Origin: JAOUEA01 sp963790335
GTDB taxonomy: Bacteria > Actinomycetota > UBA4738 > HRBIN12
NCBI GenBank assembly: GCA_963790335.1
Contig: CAWBOB010000008.1
Coordinates: 496,001-560,000 of the forward strand
Direction: 5' to 3'
Length of the DNA stretch: 64,000 nt
In this document: positions 8,133 to 17,161 of the stretch, piece after piece
How the letters are laid out: each line of letters begins with the position of its first letter
How positions within the stretch are numbered: the first letter of the stretch is position 1
Program-made: the position numbers and the translations under genes
Notes under the pieces: model-generated
What the model was told of the DNA's origin: nothing
Database searches by the model: none
Seen by the model: the letters and a program-made list of their open reading frames with translations, nothing else

Positions 8133-8546
8133 CTACACGTTGGAGATGCCGGCGGTCTCGGTCACGACGACCTGGGCGTAGTCCTCGGTGGCGCCGAATC
8201 GTCCGGCGAGGATGGTGTCGGCGGTGACCCTCAGCGTCACGGTGACGCGCCCGCTCTCCTGCTCCACGCGGCACCCGTTCCGCCCGACCTTCAGGGTAGG
8301 GTCGAGCGCTTCCACGCTCGCCGCTACCGCCTCGCACGCCTTGATCTCGTTGCGACCCTCACGACGGTAGAGGGTCGCGCCCGTGCTCGCGGCCTCCGAC
8401 GCGACCTCCGACAGCCGGAAGGTGCTGCGGCCGATCGACACCACATCGAGCCCGGCCACGACGATGAGCGCGGCGAGCGCGATCCAGATCACCGCCGTCT
8501 TGCCGACCATGCCGTCCTGGCCGTTCCATGCCTGCTGTTGGCTCAT
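8133..8546 (-). CDS. Small membrane-anchored protein of unknown function
   Basis: A 137-residue protein with one hydrophobic segment near residues 16-38 (TAVIWIALAALIVVAGLDVV) and a C-terminal domain predicted outside the membrane that holds two cysteines (ACEAV and NGCRV). It looks like a TadE/pilin-like or generic anchored domain, but I do not recognise a family. Its ATG overlaps the murJ stop (ATGA), and it is followed 9 nt later by the sigma gene. Translation is probably coupled to murJ. An internal ATG at residue 13 could be the true start. Confidence 0.7.
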   Translation of the reverse strand: MSQQQAWNGQDGMVGKTAVIWIALAALIVVAGLDVVSIGRSTFRLSEVASEAASTGATLYRREGRNEIKACEAVAASVEALDPTLKVGRNGCRVEQESGRVTVTLRVTADTILAGRFGATEDYAQVVVTETAGISNV

Positions 8547-10191
8547 CCGCGGAACCTCCTGCGCACCGCGCCCACCACCTCATCGACCTCCTGCAGGCCG
8601 AACATGAGCGCGGCGGCGAGATAGGTGAGCGCACCGGCGACGACCGCGATCGAGACCTGCACGAGCCTGCCGATGGTCGGCTGCGTGTCGATGACGGCAG
8701 CGACGCCGGTCGCGACCAGCCACGCGGCGAGCGCGGTGGTGACCGCGGCGGCGAGCGTCCTCACGAGGGTCCGCGTGACGCGGGCGCCGTCGATCGAGCC
8801 GAGCTTCACGCGCAGCAGCACGATGCCGGCGCCGGTCGCGACGACGTAGCTCGCGGCATGGCCGAGCGCCAGCCCCGGCACGTCCCAGCCCGCGACGACG
8901 ACGAGCACCACGTCGACCCCCACCGTGACGGCCGCCGCGCCGACGTTGATGAGCGCCGGCGTCCGGCTGTCCTGCGCAGCGTAGAAGGTGCGCGTGATCA
9001 GCTGGAACGCCGAGAAGAACGGCAGGCCGACCGCGAAGCCTTGGAGCGTGCGCGCGATGAGCCGGGCATCGGCGGCGCCGGCCGCGCCGTGCTCGAGCAG
9101 CAGCGACGTGATGGGACCGGCCAGCACGATGAACCCGAGCGCGGCCGGCACGATCACCACCACCGTGTCGCGCAGCCCGAGCGAGAAGCGCTCGCCGCAC
9201 CCCCGCGAGGTCGCCCGTTCCCCAGCGCTCGGCCATGCTCGGCAGCAGCGCCGTGAAGATCGACACCGCGAAGATCGAATGGGGCAGCAGGAAGACGACG
9301 AACGCCGTGGCATAGACCTGGAAGCGGGCCGGGCGATCGATGCTTCCTGCGAGCACGATGATCGCGAGGTAGGCGAGCTGGTTCGCCGAGACGTAGAGCA
9401 CGACCCATCCCGAGAGGTTCACGACGCGCCGGATGCCGGGATGGCGCAACCCGCCGCGCAGTTTCCAGCGGAACCCGACGGCTCGCAGCGACGGCCAGAG
9501 CGCGAGCGTCATCGCGACGACGCCGAGCGTCGTTCCGGCGCCGAGCACCGTCTTCTCGAGCCACGTGATGCCCTCGACCGAGGGAGCCGATCCCGCGTGC
9601 AGCACCGCGTAGGTGCCGAACGCGGCGATCGCGACGACGTTGTTCAGGATCGGGGCGAACATGGGTGCCCCGAAGCGGCCTTCGGCGTTGAGCAACCCGC
9701 CCGCGATCGCCCCGATGCCGTAGAACACGACCTGCGGCATGAACCACCTGAGCAGGAACACCCCCAGCTCGATCTGTGCCGCGCGGTCGGCGCGCGTCGG
9801 ACGCGGCGAGGTAGAGCCGCATGATCTGCGGCGCGAGCGCGATGCCGACGACCGCCAGCGCCGTGAGGATCACGAGCGCCAGCGTCAGCACCCGGCTTCC
9901 GAGATCGAAGGCGGCCTCGGAGCCCTGCGCGCGGCGGTGATCGACGAACACGGGCACGAACACCGACGTGAGCACGCCGCCGAGGATCAGCTCGTAGACG
10001 ATGTTCGGCGTGGTGTTGGCCTGCACGTAGACGTTGCCCAACGCGCCGACCGTGACGCCGAGCGCCGCCGTCTGTGCCGCGATGCGCACGTAGCCGGTGA
10101 GGCGCGACAAGGTCGTGCCGGCGGTCATCAGCGCGGTGTTGCGCACGTAGGGTTCTATGGCCTCGGTCGTCGGACCAACCTCCTCGACCAC
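8543..10191 (-). CDS. murJ: MurJ lipid II flippase, interrupted by two frameshifts
   Basis: The product is a MOP-superfamily membrane flippase that moves lipid II to the outer face for peptidoglycan synthesis. Homology runs through three frames: NTALMTAGTTLSRLTGYVR to APQIMRLYLAASD, then LGVFLLRWFMPQVVFYG to SMAERWGTGDLAGVR, then ERFSLGLRDTVVVIVPAALG to the end. The breaks lie near 9787-9797 and near 9196-9203, both in GC-rich short repeats, and each is corrected by removing one base or adding two. Restored length is about 550 residues, normal for MurJ. The start is uncertain; a GTG at 10191 overlaps the upstream gene. Because MurJ is usually essential, an error in the sequence is likelier than a null gene. 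Confidence 0.85.
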
Positions 10192-12236
10192 AGCAGCACG
10201 AGCGCGAGACCGGCCCCGATCGTCGTCCACAGCGCAACGGCGTTCACGGCGGTCGTGCGCACGGTGAGGTTCTGGTCCTCGCCGATGTCGCGCCCCGACG
10301 GCGCCGGCGCGCGGATCTTGACCTTGATCGTCTGCGGCCCGCTGGCCTTCGCTACCACATCGAAGGTCACGATCTCGTCGGGACCTTCGAGGGTGACCGT
10401 CTGTTGGGCGCCTGCCGGGAACTCGAACGATGCGGAACGCAGCACCACCTGCACGGTCAGAGGCGCGCCCCCCGGGTCGCCCATGCGGATCGGGATCGAT
10501 CCCTCGCTCGAGGTGAGCAGGAACTCCTGCTCCACGTCGGGCAGCACGTCCTGGAAGACCGCATCGGTGGCCGCGCGCACCTCGTCGTACCAGCGCCGTC
10601 CGGCGACGGGGTCGTAGAGGTACTGGGCAGACTCCGCGTACAGCAGGTTGCGCTCGAGCCTCGCGGGAAGAGTCGCCGGCCCGGGTCCGAGCATGGACCG
10701 GAGCGCGGCGACGTTGCGCCGCTGCACGCGGATCGCATCGACGTAGTCACGAGCCAGCACATCGCCCGACTCCACGACGACGGCGTCCTCCTGCACCGGG
10801 TGCACGCGGTCGGCCAGCGTGTCGGCGGCGATGGGCCGCAGGAACGAGGCGCTCGTCAGCCGTCGGACGAGCGGATCCCACATCGCGGCGGGCAGCGAGC
10901 TCGGCACGAAGACGGCGACCCCGCGAACCGTCTCGCTGCCGTCGAGCTGAGGCCCCGGCACCGGCTGCTCCCGCCAGATCGAGGCCAGCTCCCCGAGCAC
11001 CGCCTGGCTCGCCCGGACCGGGTCACCGAGCAGGACAGGGTCGCCCAGTAGCGCCTGGACTCCGGGGTCGGGAAGCACCAGGTCGATGGGTGCGCCGCTC
11101 GATGTCGTCATGGGTGCCGTGGGCAGCGGCGCGAACCCGTTCGGTTGAGCGGTACGTGTCACGGAGTCAGCCTGCGCGAGCACCGTGGTGGCTCCTCGGT
11201 CGGCGAGCCACCGCAGGCTGTCGTCGTCGAGCGCTCCGAGCGGGGGGCGTGCCAGGGCGGCCGAGCCGTCGACGCCGAGGTGCTCGGCGAGCACCGCCTC
11301 TCCGAGGTCCTGTTGGCGATCCAGGTCGCTGGCGAGGCCACCCGAGGCGAGGCTCGGGAGCGACGGCGCCGAGAAGGGCATGGCGACCACCTCGACGTCC
11401 TCGTCGGCCACGAGGGCACGCAGGGCTTCGAGCAGGGTGCGCGCGTCGGCTGCGCCTCCCTCGCCGGCCTTCACCGACCCGCCGGACGCTCGCGTGTAGC
11501 CGTCGGCCATGCGCACGAGCTGGTCCACGACCGTCGGCACGATGGCGAGGTGCACCGTGCCCGCCTCGTCGTCGGAGGCGACCGCGGCCCTGAGCGCCTC
11601 GACCTGCCGGGTGAGCCCTCCACCGGGAGCGACCGCATCCTCGAACGCGGGGTCGGCGAGCAGCCCCGCCGGGTCGAAGGCGATCGGTGTGGCGAGCTCG
11701 GTCCACCAAGCGAACTCGATGCGAACGTCGGGCTCGCGCACGAGGTGGACCAGCGGCGTGTCGATGGAGGCGACCGCGACTCCCGAGGCGCGTAGCTCGA
11801 CACGGGCAGGGTAGATCGCCGAGTCGTCGTCACTTACGTCGTCGATCGAGCTCATGTCTGCCTCGGCGCTGAGCTCGCGGCTCGCCCCGGCCTGGAGCGA
11901 GCCCGTCTGGGTGAACGTCTCGAGCGAGATCAGCGACGCACCGGGGCCTTCGACAAGCGCGGTCCCGTAGGCGTCGCGTGACCTGATGGCCGGTCCGATG
12001 ATCACCGCGACCGACAGATCCTCGAGCGTGCGCTCGCCGAGGTTCTCCGCGCGGAACCTGATGGTGACGACCGGGGCGTCGTGGGTGGTCACGGCGGTCT
12101 GCGCCAACAGGGTGAGCGAGACCTCGGGCTCCTGCCCCAGGGCCACGCGGCCGGGCACGATCACCATCGACACGAGCAGCAGGATCCCGAGCAGCACCAT
12201 CGTGGGCTGCGGCCGCACGGCGGAGGAGCGGGTCAT
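10155..12236 (-). CDS. DUF6049-type extracytoplasmic protein
   Basis: A 693-residue protein with an N-terminal signal or anchor segment (TMVLLGILLLVSMVIVPG), a long extracytoplasmic region and a C-terminal membrane helix (LWTTIGAGLALVLLWSRRL) followed by a basic tail. It corresponds to the large envelope protein next to murJ in actinobacteria (Rv3909 in M. tuberculosis, DUF6049), whose role is not established. The start is ATG 12236; TACGAT lies 9 nt upstream. A much longer open frame upstream is antisense sequence over the permease gene. Its 3' end overlaps the murJ 5' end, suggesting co-expression. Confidence 0.82.
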   Translation of the reverse strand: MTRSSAVRPQPTMVLLGILLLVSMVIVPGRVALGQEPEVSLTLLAQTAVTTHDAPVVTIRFRAENLGERTLEDLSVAVIIGPAIRSRDAYGTALVEGPGASLISLETFTQTGSLQAGASRELSAEADMSSIDDVSDDDSAIYPARVELRASGVAVASIDTPLVHLVREPDVRIEFAWWTELATPIAFDPAGLLADPAFEDAVAPGGGLTRQVEALRAAVASDDEAGTVHLAIVPTVVDQLVRMADGYTRASGGSVKAGEGGAADARTLLEALRALVADEDVEVVAMPFSAPSLPSLASGGLASDLDRQQDLGEAVLAEHLGVDGSAALARPPLGALDDDSLRWLADRGATTVLAQADSVTRTAQPNGFAPLPTAPMTTSSGAPIDLVLPDPGVQALLGDPVLLGDPVRASQAVLGELASIWREQPVPGPQLDGSETVRGVAVFVPSSLPAAMWDPLVRRLTSASFLRPIAADTLADRVHPVQEDAVVVESGDVLARDYVDAIRVQRRNVAALRSMLGPGPATLPARLERNLLYAESAQYLYDPVAGRRWYDEVRAATDAVFQDVLPDVEQEFLLTSSEGSIPIRMGDPGGAPLTVQVVLRSASFEFPAGAQQTVTLEGPDEIVTFDVVAKASGPQTIKVKIRAPAPSGRDIGEDQNLTVRTTAVNAVALWTTIGAGLALVLLWSRRLVRRPRP

Positions 12237-12262
12237 GACGGACCCATCGTAGTGGGGGCGCG

Positions 12263-13051
12263 TCAGCGCCCCAGCAGCTCGACCAGCTGGGAGATGCCGT
12301 ACGCGGCGGCCACCACGAGCAGGAAGGCGCCCACCGCGATCCGGAGGGTGCGCTCGCGCGTTCCCAGGGCCACGTGGGCGCCGAGCCGCGCCCCAGGCAC
12401 GGCTCCGACCGTCACGACGGCGAACAGCCCCCAGTCGATGTGTCCGAGGAGCGTGTGCGTGATGGTGCCGGGAACGACGAGCGCGGCGATCGTGATCAGC
12501 GAGGTGCCGAGGGCGCGCTTCAGCGGCATGGACAGCCAGCCGGCGAGCATCGGAACCATGATGAGCCCGCCACCGATGCCGAGGAGCCCGCTCACGAACC
12601 CGGCCGCCAAGCCGATGCCGATGAACATCGCCGGCGTCGCGACGAACGAAGGGCCTCGGCGATCCGTGGACCCACGCAGGATGTTCACCGACTGCTGTGC
12701 GAGCAGCACCGCGGTGATCAGCAGCAGCACCCGCGCGTCGACGACCCGCGTCAACAGGGCTCCGAAGACGGAAGCGATCACGCCTGGACCGATCATCCAC
12801 CCCGCTGCGCGCCGATCGAGCTCACCCGCTCGCTGATAGGTGACGGCTCCCGTCAACGCGGTCGGAAGGATGGCGGGAAGCGGCGTGGCGATCGCGACGA
12901 TCGGCGCCGCGCCCACCAACACCTGGAGGCCCGGCGTCATCACGATGCCGCCGCCGACGCCGAACAGACCCGAGAGGACGCCGGAGACGAGTCCGATGAG
13001 CACGCCGAGCACGAGCTCGAGCGGCGACTCCAGGGCCGAAGCCGCGATCAC
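12263..13051 (-). CDS. Sulfite exporter TauE/SafE family permease
   Basis: A 262-residue integral membrane protein with about eight hydrophobic segments and the two family repeats, each starting with a glycine-rich helix (LIGLVSGVLSGLFGVGGG and AAGFVSGLLGIGGGLIMVP). The family exports or imports organosulfonates, sulfite or related anions; the substrate here is unknown. It lies directly downstream of the NUDIX gene (8-nt gap) and 26 nt upstream of the DUF6049 gene, so it may share their transcript. It is an insertion relative to the mycobacterial gene order. Confidence 0.85.
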   Translation of the reverse strand: MIAASALESPLELVLGVLIGLVSGVLSGLFGVGGGIVMTPGLQVLVGAAPIVAIATPLPAILPTALTGAVTYQRAGELDRRAAGWMIGPGVIASVFGALLTRVVDARVLLLITAVLLAQQSVNILRGSTDRRGPSFVATPAMFIGIGLAAGFVSGLLGIGGGLIMVPMLAGWLSMPLKRALGTSLITIAALVVPGTITHTLLGHIDWGLFAVVTVGAVPGARLGAHVALGTRERTLRIAVGAFLLVVAAAYGISQLVELLGR

Positions 13052-13058
13052 GGCGCCC

Positions 13059-13640
13059 TCACCCGAGCTTCTCGGCAGCGCGCGCGAGCACCTCTCGCTC
13101 GCCCCGGTACGCCGCGCGCTTCAGCGCGCGTTCCAGGGGGAACCAGCGGATCTCCTCCATCTCGTCGTCGCGGTCCTCCGGGTCGCCGCCGGTGCACCGC
13201 ATCAGGAAGAAGTGCACCGTCTTGGCGATGCGCGCGTCTTCCCAGACGTAGAAGTAGCGGGTATCACCGAGGGAGGCTTCGATCTCCGCCGTGTAGCCGG
13301 TCTCTTCACGCACCTCGCGGACGGCGGCATCCTCGAGACTCTCGGCGTCTTCGATGCCGCCCTTGGCGAGGCCCCAGGCGATGTCTCCGCGCCGGGTGCG
13401 TCGCGACGCGAGCAGCACCTCGATCTCGTCGGCCTCGCGGCGGTACACCACGCCTCCCGCCGAGACCTCGCGTTGAACCGGCGGCCCTCGGCGACGCCGG
13501 CCCTTGGCCTTGGTCCCTGCCGCAGCCACGGCGGGCGTGGGTGCGCCGGCGGTGTCCGTGCCGGTCGCGCTCGACCGCTTCCGTCGTCGCCGCCGGCGCT
13601 TCCGAGGTGGTTGCCCGTCCGAGGTGGGCTGGTCGCTCAC
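13059..13640 (-). CDS. NUDIX hydrolase, MutT4-like
   Basis: A 193-residue protein with a basic low-complexity N-terminus (about 60 residues rich in Arg, Ala and Gly) and a NUDIX domain. The NUDIX box GIEDAESLEDAAVREVREET follows the G-x5-E-x7-REUxEExG pattern that binds magnesium. It probably hydrolyses nucleoside diphosphate derivatives. The position between murJ/DUF6049 and pcnA matches mutT4 (Rv3908). The start is GTG 13640, with TAGGAT ending 6 nt upstream and no ribosome-binding site, so it is probably leaderless. Confidence 0.87.
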   Translation of the reverse strand: MSDQPTSDGQPPRKRRRRRRKRSSATGTDTAGAPTPAVAAAGTKAKGRRRRGPPVQREVSAGGVVYRREADEIEVLLASRRTRRGDIAWGLAKGGIEDAESLEDAAVREVREETGYTAEIEASLGDTRYFYVWEDARIAKTVHFFLMRCTGGDPEDRDDEMEEIRWFPLERALKRAAYRGEREVLARAAEKLG

Positions 13641-13740
13641 CCGAGAATCCTAGCCTCCGGGCTCAGGTGCACTCGGGCGCGTCCCGATGGAACGGCGTGG
13701 CCCGCGACCGCCGCGGGCACGATGGAGGGCGTCGTCGGCG

Positions 13741-14847
13741 ATGGATGTCAATGCCTTGCTCCGTTACACGGTCGAGCGCGGCGCGAGCGACCTGCACCTG
13801 AAGGTCGGCAACGTGCCGTTCGTGCGCATCGACGGTGAGCTCTTCCCCGGTGAATTCGACGTGCTCACCCCCGCCGACACGGAGACGGCTTCCTCGCTGC
13901 TGATGTCGGACCACAAGAAGCACGAATTCGCCGCGACGAACGAGGCCGACCTCGGCTACACGCTCGCGGGGGTGGGACGCTTCCGTGTGAACGTGTTCCG
14001 TCAGCGCGGCGTGGTGGGGCTCGCGATCAGGCGAGTCCGCAGCGACGTGCCGACGTTCGACGAGCTGCGCATGCCGCGGGTCATCGCCTCCCTCGCAGAC
14101 GCGCCCCGGGGACTGGTGCTCGTCACCGGTCCGACCGGCACCGGCAAGACCACGACGATCGCATCGATGATCGGCCACATCAACAGGAACCGCCGCGCAC
14201 ACATCGTCACGATCGAGGATCCGATCGAGGTGATGCACGACGACATGCAGTCGATCGTGCAGCAGCGTGAGATCGGCATCGACACCGATTCGTATGCGAG
14301 CGCGCTCCGCCACGTGATCCGGCAGGACCCCGACGTGATCTTCGTGGGTGAGATCCGTGACCCGGAATCTGCGATGTCGGCGATCCAGGCGGCCGAGACC
14401 GGCCACCTCGTGATCTCGACGCTGCACACCATCGACTGCATGGAGACGATCAACCGCGTGCTCGATCTCTTCCCGCCCCAGCACCAGCGTGAGGTGCGGT
14501 CGTCGTTCGCGGGCTCGCTGCGCGGCATCGTGTCGCAGCGGCTGGTGACGAGAGCCGACGGCAAGGGCCGCGTGCCGGCGGTGGAGGTGCTGGTCAACAC
14601 CGGGCGGGTCTTCGACCGCATCGTCGATCCCGACACGACCGATCAGATCGTCGACGTGATCGCCGAGGGCGAGTTCTACGGCATGCAGACGTTCGACCAG
14701 TCCCTCGTGCAGCTCACCAAGGAAGGCCTCGTCACCGAGGACGAGGCTCGGCGGGCGGCGACGAACCCGCACGACTTCGCGTTGCAGATGGGCGGCGTGC
14801 TCGACCGCATGCCCGCCGGAGGCGCCGAGGGAGGGCTTCCTTTCTAG
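13741..14847 (+). CDS. pilT: PilT-type twitching/retraction ATPase
   Basis: A 368-residue secretion ATPase of the PilT/GspE group. Visible motifs are SDLHLKVG near the start, Walker A GPTGTGKTT (Lys136), the Asp-box region IVTIEDPIEV, Walker B VIFVGEIRDPE and the His-box GHLVISTLHT. It would power pilus retraction by hexameric ATP hydrolysis. No pilin, PilB or PilC gene is nearby, so its partner machine is elsewhere or it acts alone. An open frame 18 codons upstream exists, but homology starts at ATG 13741. Confidence 0.92.
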   Translation: MDVNALLRYTVERGASDLHLKVGNVPFVRIDGELFPGEFDVLTPADTETASSLLMSDHKKHEFAATNEADLGYTLAGVGRFRVNVFRQRGVVGLAIRRVRSDVPTFDELRMPRVIASLADAPRGLVLVTGPTGTGKTTTIASMIGHINRNRRAHIVTIEDPIEVMHDDMQSIVQQREIGIDTDSYASALRHVIRQDPDVIFVGEIRDPESAMSAIQAAETGHLVISTLHTIDCMETINRVLDLFPPQHQREVRSSFAGSLRGIVSQRLVTRADGKGRVPAVEVLVNTGRVFDRIVDPDTTDQIVDVIAEGEFYGMQTFDQSLVQLTKEGLVTEDEARRAATNPHDFALQMGGVLDRMPAGGAEGGLPF

Positions 14848-14892
14848 GGCAGGGTCTGCAGCGGAACCAGTGACGCCGCTCGGGCGGTAGTG

Positions 14893-15290
14893 CCGGCTCG
14901 GGCGGATGGTTCGCTCCACGACGTGACGCGATGCCCCGAGGCCGAGCACTCGCCCGGCCCGCGTACCGGTTCGACGCGAGACCGATCTTCGCCACCTGCC
15001 GCACGCTCCGGGAGAGGGTCATCGAGGTGGCCACGGCCGACGCCGGACCTGCGATGGATCGTGCTCGCGGCGGACCCCTTACCGACATCGGCACGGACGG
15101 CTCGCCGACATGCTGGAAGACCTAACCGCGTGGTTGAATGCCCGCGGCGTCTCACTCGCGTTCGCGGATGTGAACGACCGGTTCGCCGCAAGATCGAGTG
15201 GTACGGGCCAACGCACCGTCGACCCACGGCGCTTCGTCCCGGCGATGGACGCGTCGGTCGAGGCGTCTCGACGGAGTCCCGCGAGCGAGT
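14893..15290 (+). pseudogene. Decayed C-terminus of a SulP-type sulfate transporter (STAS domain)
   Basis: Fragments in all three plus-strand frames line up in order with the linker and STAS domain of SulP permeases: LHDVTRCPEAEHSPGP, then YRFDARPIFATCRTLRERV, then DLRWIVLAADPL, then TDIGTDG, then MLEDLTAWLNARGVSLAF, then RKIEWYGPT, then RTVDPRRFVPAM. About six shifts in 350 nt, in both directions, separate them. No membrane part precedes it; pilT ends about 45 nt upstream. I read this as the tail of a deleted transporter gene in advanced decay, not a sequencing problem. Confidence 0.7.
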
Positions 15291-15313
15291 GCGGGCGATC
15301 AGGAGGACCCGCC

Positions 15314-16675
15314 ATGATGTCGACGACGAGACCGACGTTCGCGCAACGTCTCGCCGCGATCGCCGCCATCGCGATGCTCGCGGTCGCGATCGCCATCGTG
15401 GCGATCGGGGCGGTCGACAACATCGGCAACGTCGTCGTCGCGAGCGTCGGCCTAGCGGTCGCGGTCGTGGGCTGCTGGTACTCGTTGTCGCGCCAGGGCG
15501 GAGTGCGGCTCGTCTCTCTGGTTTTGATCGTGGTGGGCATCGGGATCGTGATCGCCGCCATCGTCGTCGGGGAGGCGAAGCTCTGGCCCTGGGTGTTCGT
15601 GGTGGTTGCCGCCTCGGCGTCGGTCGCGACGGCCGGGTACGCCCTGCGGAGCAGGGAGCGGCAGGAGGCGAACGTTGCCGCCGATGCCGCGCCTGCGCCG
15701 AGGCCGCAACGCCCGATGCTGTTGATGAACCCGAAGTCCGGCGGCGGGAAGGTCGTGAAGCTCGAGCTCGAGCGTGAATGTCGCGAGCGAGGCATCGAAC
15801 CGATCGTGCTCGGTCCCGGCGACGACGTGCGGCAGCTCGCCGAAGATGCGGTCGCGCGCGGCGCCGACGTGATCGGCATGGCGGGCGGTGATGGCTCGCA
15901 GGCGCTCGTGGGCGCGGTGGCGAGCGCCCACGGCATCGCGCACGTGGTGGTGCCCGCAGGCACACGGAACCACTTCGCGCTCGACCTCGGGCTCGACCGC
16001 GAGGACGTAGTTGGGGCCCTCGACGCGTTCGGCGACGGCGTCGAGCGCACGGTCGACCTCGCGGAGGTGAACGGCCGCGTCTTCGTCAACAACGCGACCC
16101 TAGGGCTGTACGCCAGGATCGTGCAGTCGCCGGAGTACCGTGACGCGAAGGTGCAGACCGCGGTGGAGATGCTGCCCGAGCTCATCGGCCCCGACGCGGA
16201 GCCGCTCGACCTTCGCTTCACCGGGCCCGACGGGGAAGCGCTCGAGACGGCAGCCGTGATCTTGGTCTCCAACGGCCCGTACGAGCTGCGGCATGCCCAG
16301 GGGCGCGGTTCCCGGGCGCGCATCGATGACGGCGTCCTCGGCGTCGTCACGCTGAACCTCTCGAGCGCGGCCGACGTGCAACGGCTGTTGTCGATGCAGG
16401 CGGTGGGCCAGCTCGATCGGTTCGACGGCTGGCGCGAGTGGACGGCCGAGCACTTCGAGGTCGCCTCGGGTGGCGCGATCGATATCGGTGTCGACGGCGA
16501 GGCACTCACGATGGACCCGCCGCTCGTGTTCACGACCAGGCCCGGCGCTTTGCGGGTCCGCATGCCGCGGCACGCGTCGCGCCTGTCACCGGCCGCCACC
16601 GCGGTGCACGTCACGTCCCGCTCGACGTTGCGAGAGCTGGCGCGTATCGCCCTGGGCACGTCGGAGCCTGCATGA
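15314..16675 (+). CDS. Diacylglycerol kinase-catalytic-domain protein with N-terminal membrane region
   Basis: A 453-residue protein. The first 115 residues hold about four hydrophobic segments; then a lipid/diacylglycerol kinase fold begins with LLMNPKSGGGKV, includes the nucleotide motif GMAGGDGSQALVG and VVPAGTRNHFALDLG, and ends with IDVGVDGEAL-like sequence (DIGVDGEALTMD). It likely phosphorylates a lipid alcohol at the membrane. Start ATG 15314 has AGGAGG 7 nt upstream; an open frame running further upstream is the SulP remnant. An in-frame second ATG follows immediately. Confidence 0.87.
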   Translation: MMSTTRPTFAQRLAAIAAIAMLAVAIAIVAIGAVDNIGNVVVASVGLAVAVVGCWYSLSRQGGVRLVSLVLIVVGIGIVIAAIVVGEAKLWPWVFVVVAASASVATAGYALRSRERQEANVAADAAPAPRPQRPMLLMNPKSGGGKVVKLELERECRERGIEPIVLGPGDDVRQLAEDAVARGADVIGMAGGDGSQALVGAVASAHGIAHVVVPAGTRNHFALDLGLDREDVVGALDAFGDGVERTVDLAEVNGRVFVNNATLGLYARIVQSPEYRDAKVQTAVEMLPELIGPDAEPLDLRFTGPDGEALETAAVILVSNGPYELRHAQGRGSRARIDDGVLGVVTLNLSSAADVQRLLSMQAVGQLDRFDGWREWTAEHFEVASGGAIDIGVDGEALTMDPPLVFTTRPGALRVRMPRHASRLSPAATAVHVTSRSTLRELARIALGTSEPA

Positions 16676-16748
16676 CCGAGCCGCACCGACGACGCCCGGG
16701 GAAGACCTGGAGAGGCCGCTGGATCGTTGGCCTCGAAGCGCGCCGGAG

Positions 16749-17144
16749 CTAGTCGGGCGTGTCGGGGCGCGAAGGGGGACGTTCACCGGCGGCCACCTGC
16801 GCTCGGATCTCCATGGGGTGGCGACGATATCCGTAGACGATCGCGAGCAGCAGGTACACGGGGATGAACAGGGGCCCCCACCGGCAGAACTGCCTGATGT
16901 GCCACCGCTCGTGCGCGAGCAGTCGCCCGGTCACCGGCTCCGACGACACGATCACGAAGCCGACGGTCATGGCCGAGCGGTGCATCCGGGGCAGGAGCCA
17001 GGTGAGTCCTCGCGGCGCCTTGTCGAAGATGAGCGCGCCGTCGCGAAGGGTCGGCCATTGGAAGGTCAGCAGGCCCAGCACGACGCCGATCAACGTGTTC
17101 GGCGAGGTCCAGATGAAGCCGAGCCAGGTGGGCACGGCCTCCAC
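16749..17144 (-). CDS. Small membrane protein with HERWHxxQ motif
   Basis: A 131-residue protein with about three hydrophobic segments (IGVVLGLLTF, TVGFVIV, LFIPVYLLLAIVYGY) and the conserved-looking LLAHERWHIRQFCRWGPLFIP. The HExxH arrangement resembles a zinc-binding site but could be structural, since the rest of a protease fold is too short. Similar HERxHxxQ proteins of unknown function occur in many bacteria. It starts at GTG 17144, divergent from the CCA-adding enzyme with only 17 nt between starts. Its 3' end runs to 16749, about 75 nt from the convergent kinase gene. Confidence 0.72.
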   Translation of the reverse strand: MEAVPTWLGFIWTSPNTLIGVVLGLLTFQWPTLRDGALIFDKAPRGLTWLLPRMHRSAMTVGFVIVSSEPVTGRLLAHERWHIRQFCRWGPLFIPVYLLLAIVYGYRRHPMEIRAQVAAGERPPSRPDTPD

Positions 17145-17161
17145 GGTAAGCTCGGGCCGCC

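Noticed and set aside
13663..14949. 428-codon minus-strand frame opposite pilT
   Set aside because: Rich in His, Arg and Asp with no domain; pilT on the plus strand has all catalytic motifs.
14848..15120. Possible tRNA or small RNA downstream of pilT
   Set aside because: GGTTCGACGC resembles a T-loop, but no acceptor or anticodon stem can be formed; the stretch encodes SulP-like peptides.
16672..16752. 26-codon frame overlapping the lipid-kinase stop (ATGA)
   Set aside because: Start context looks coupled, but the product is short, Arg-rich and without similarity; chance overlap is likely.
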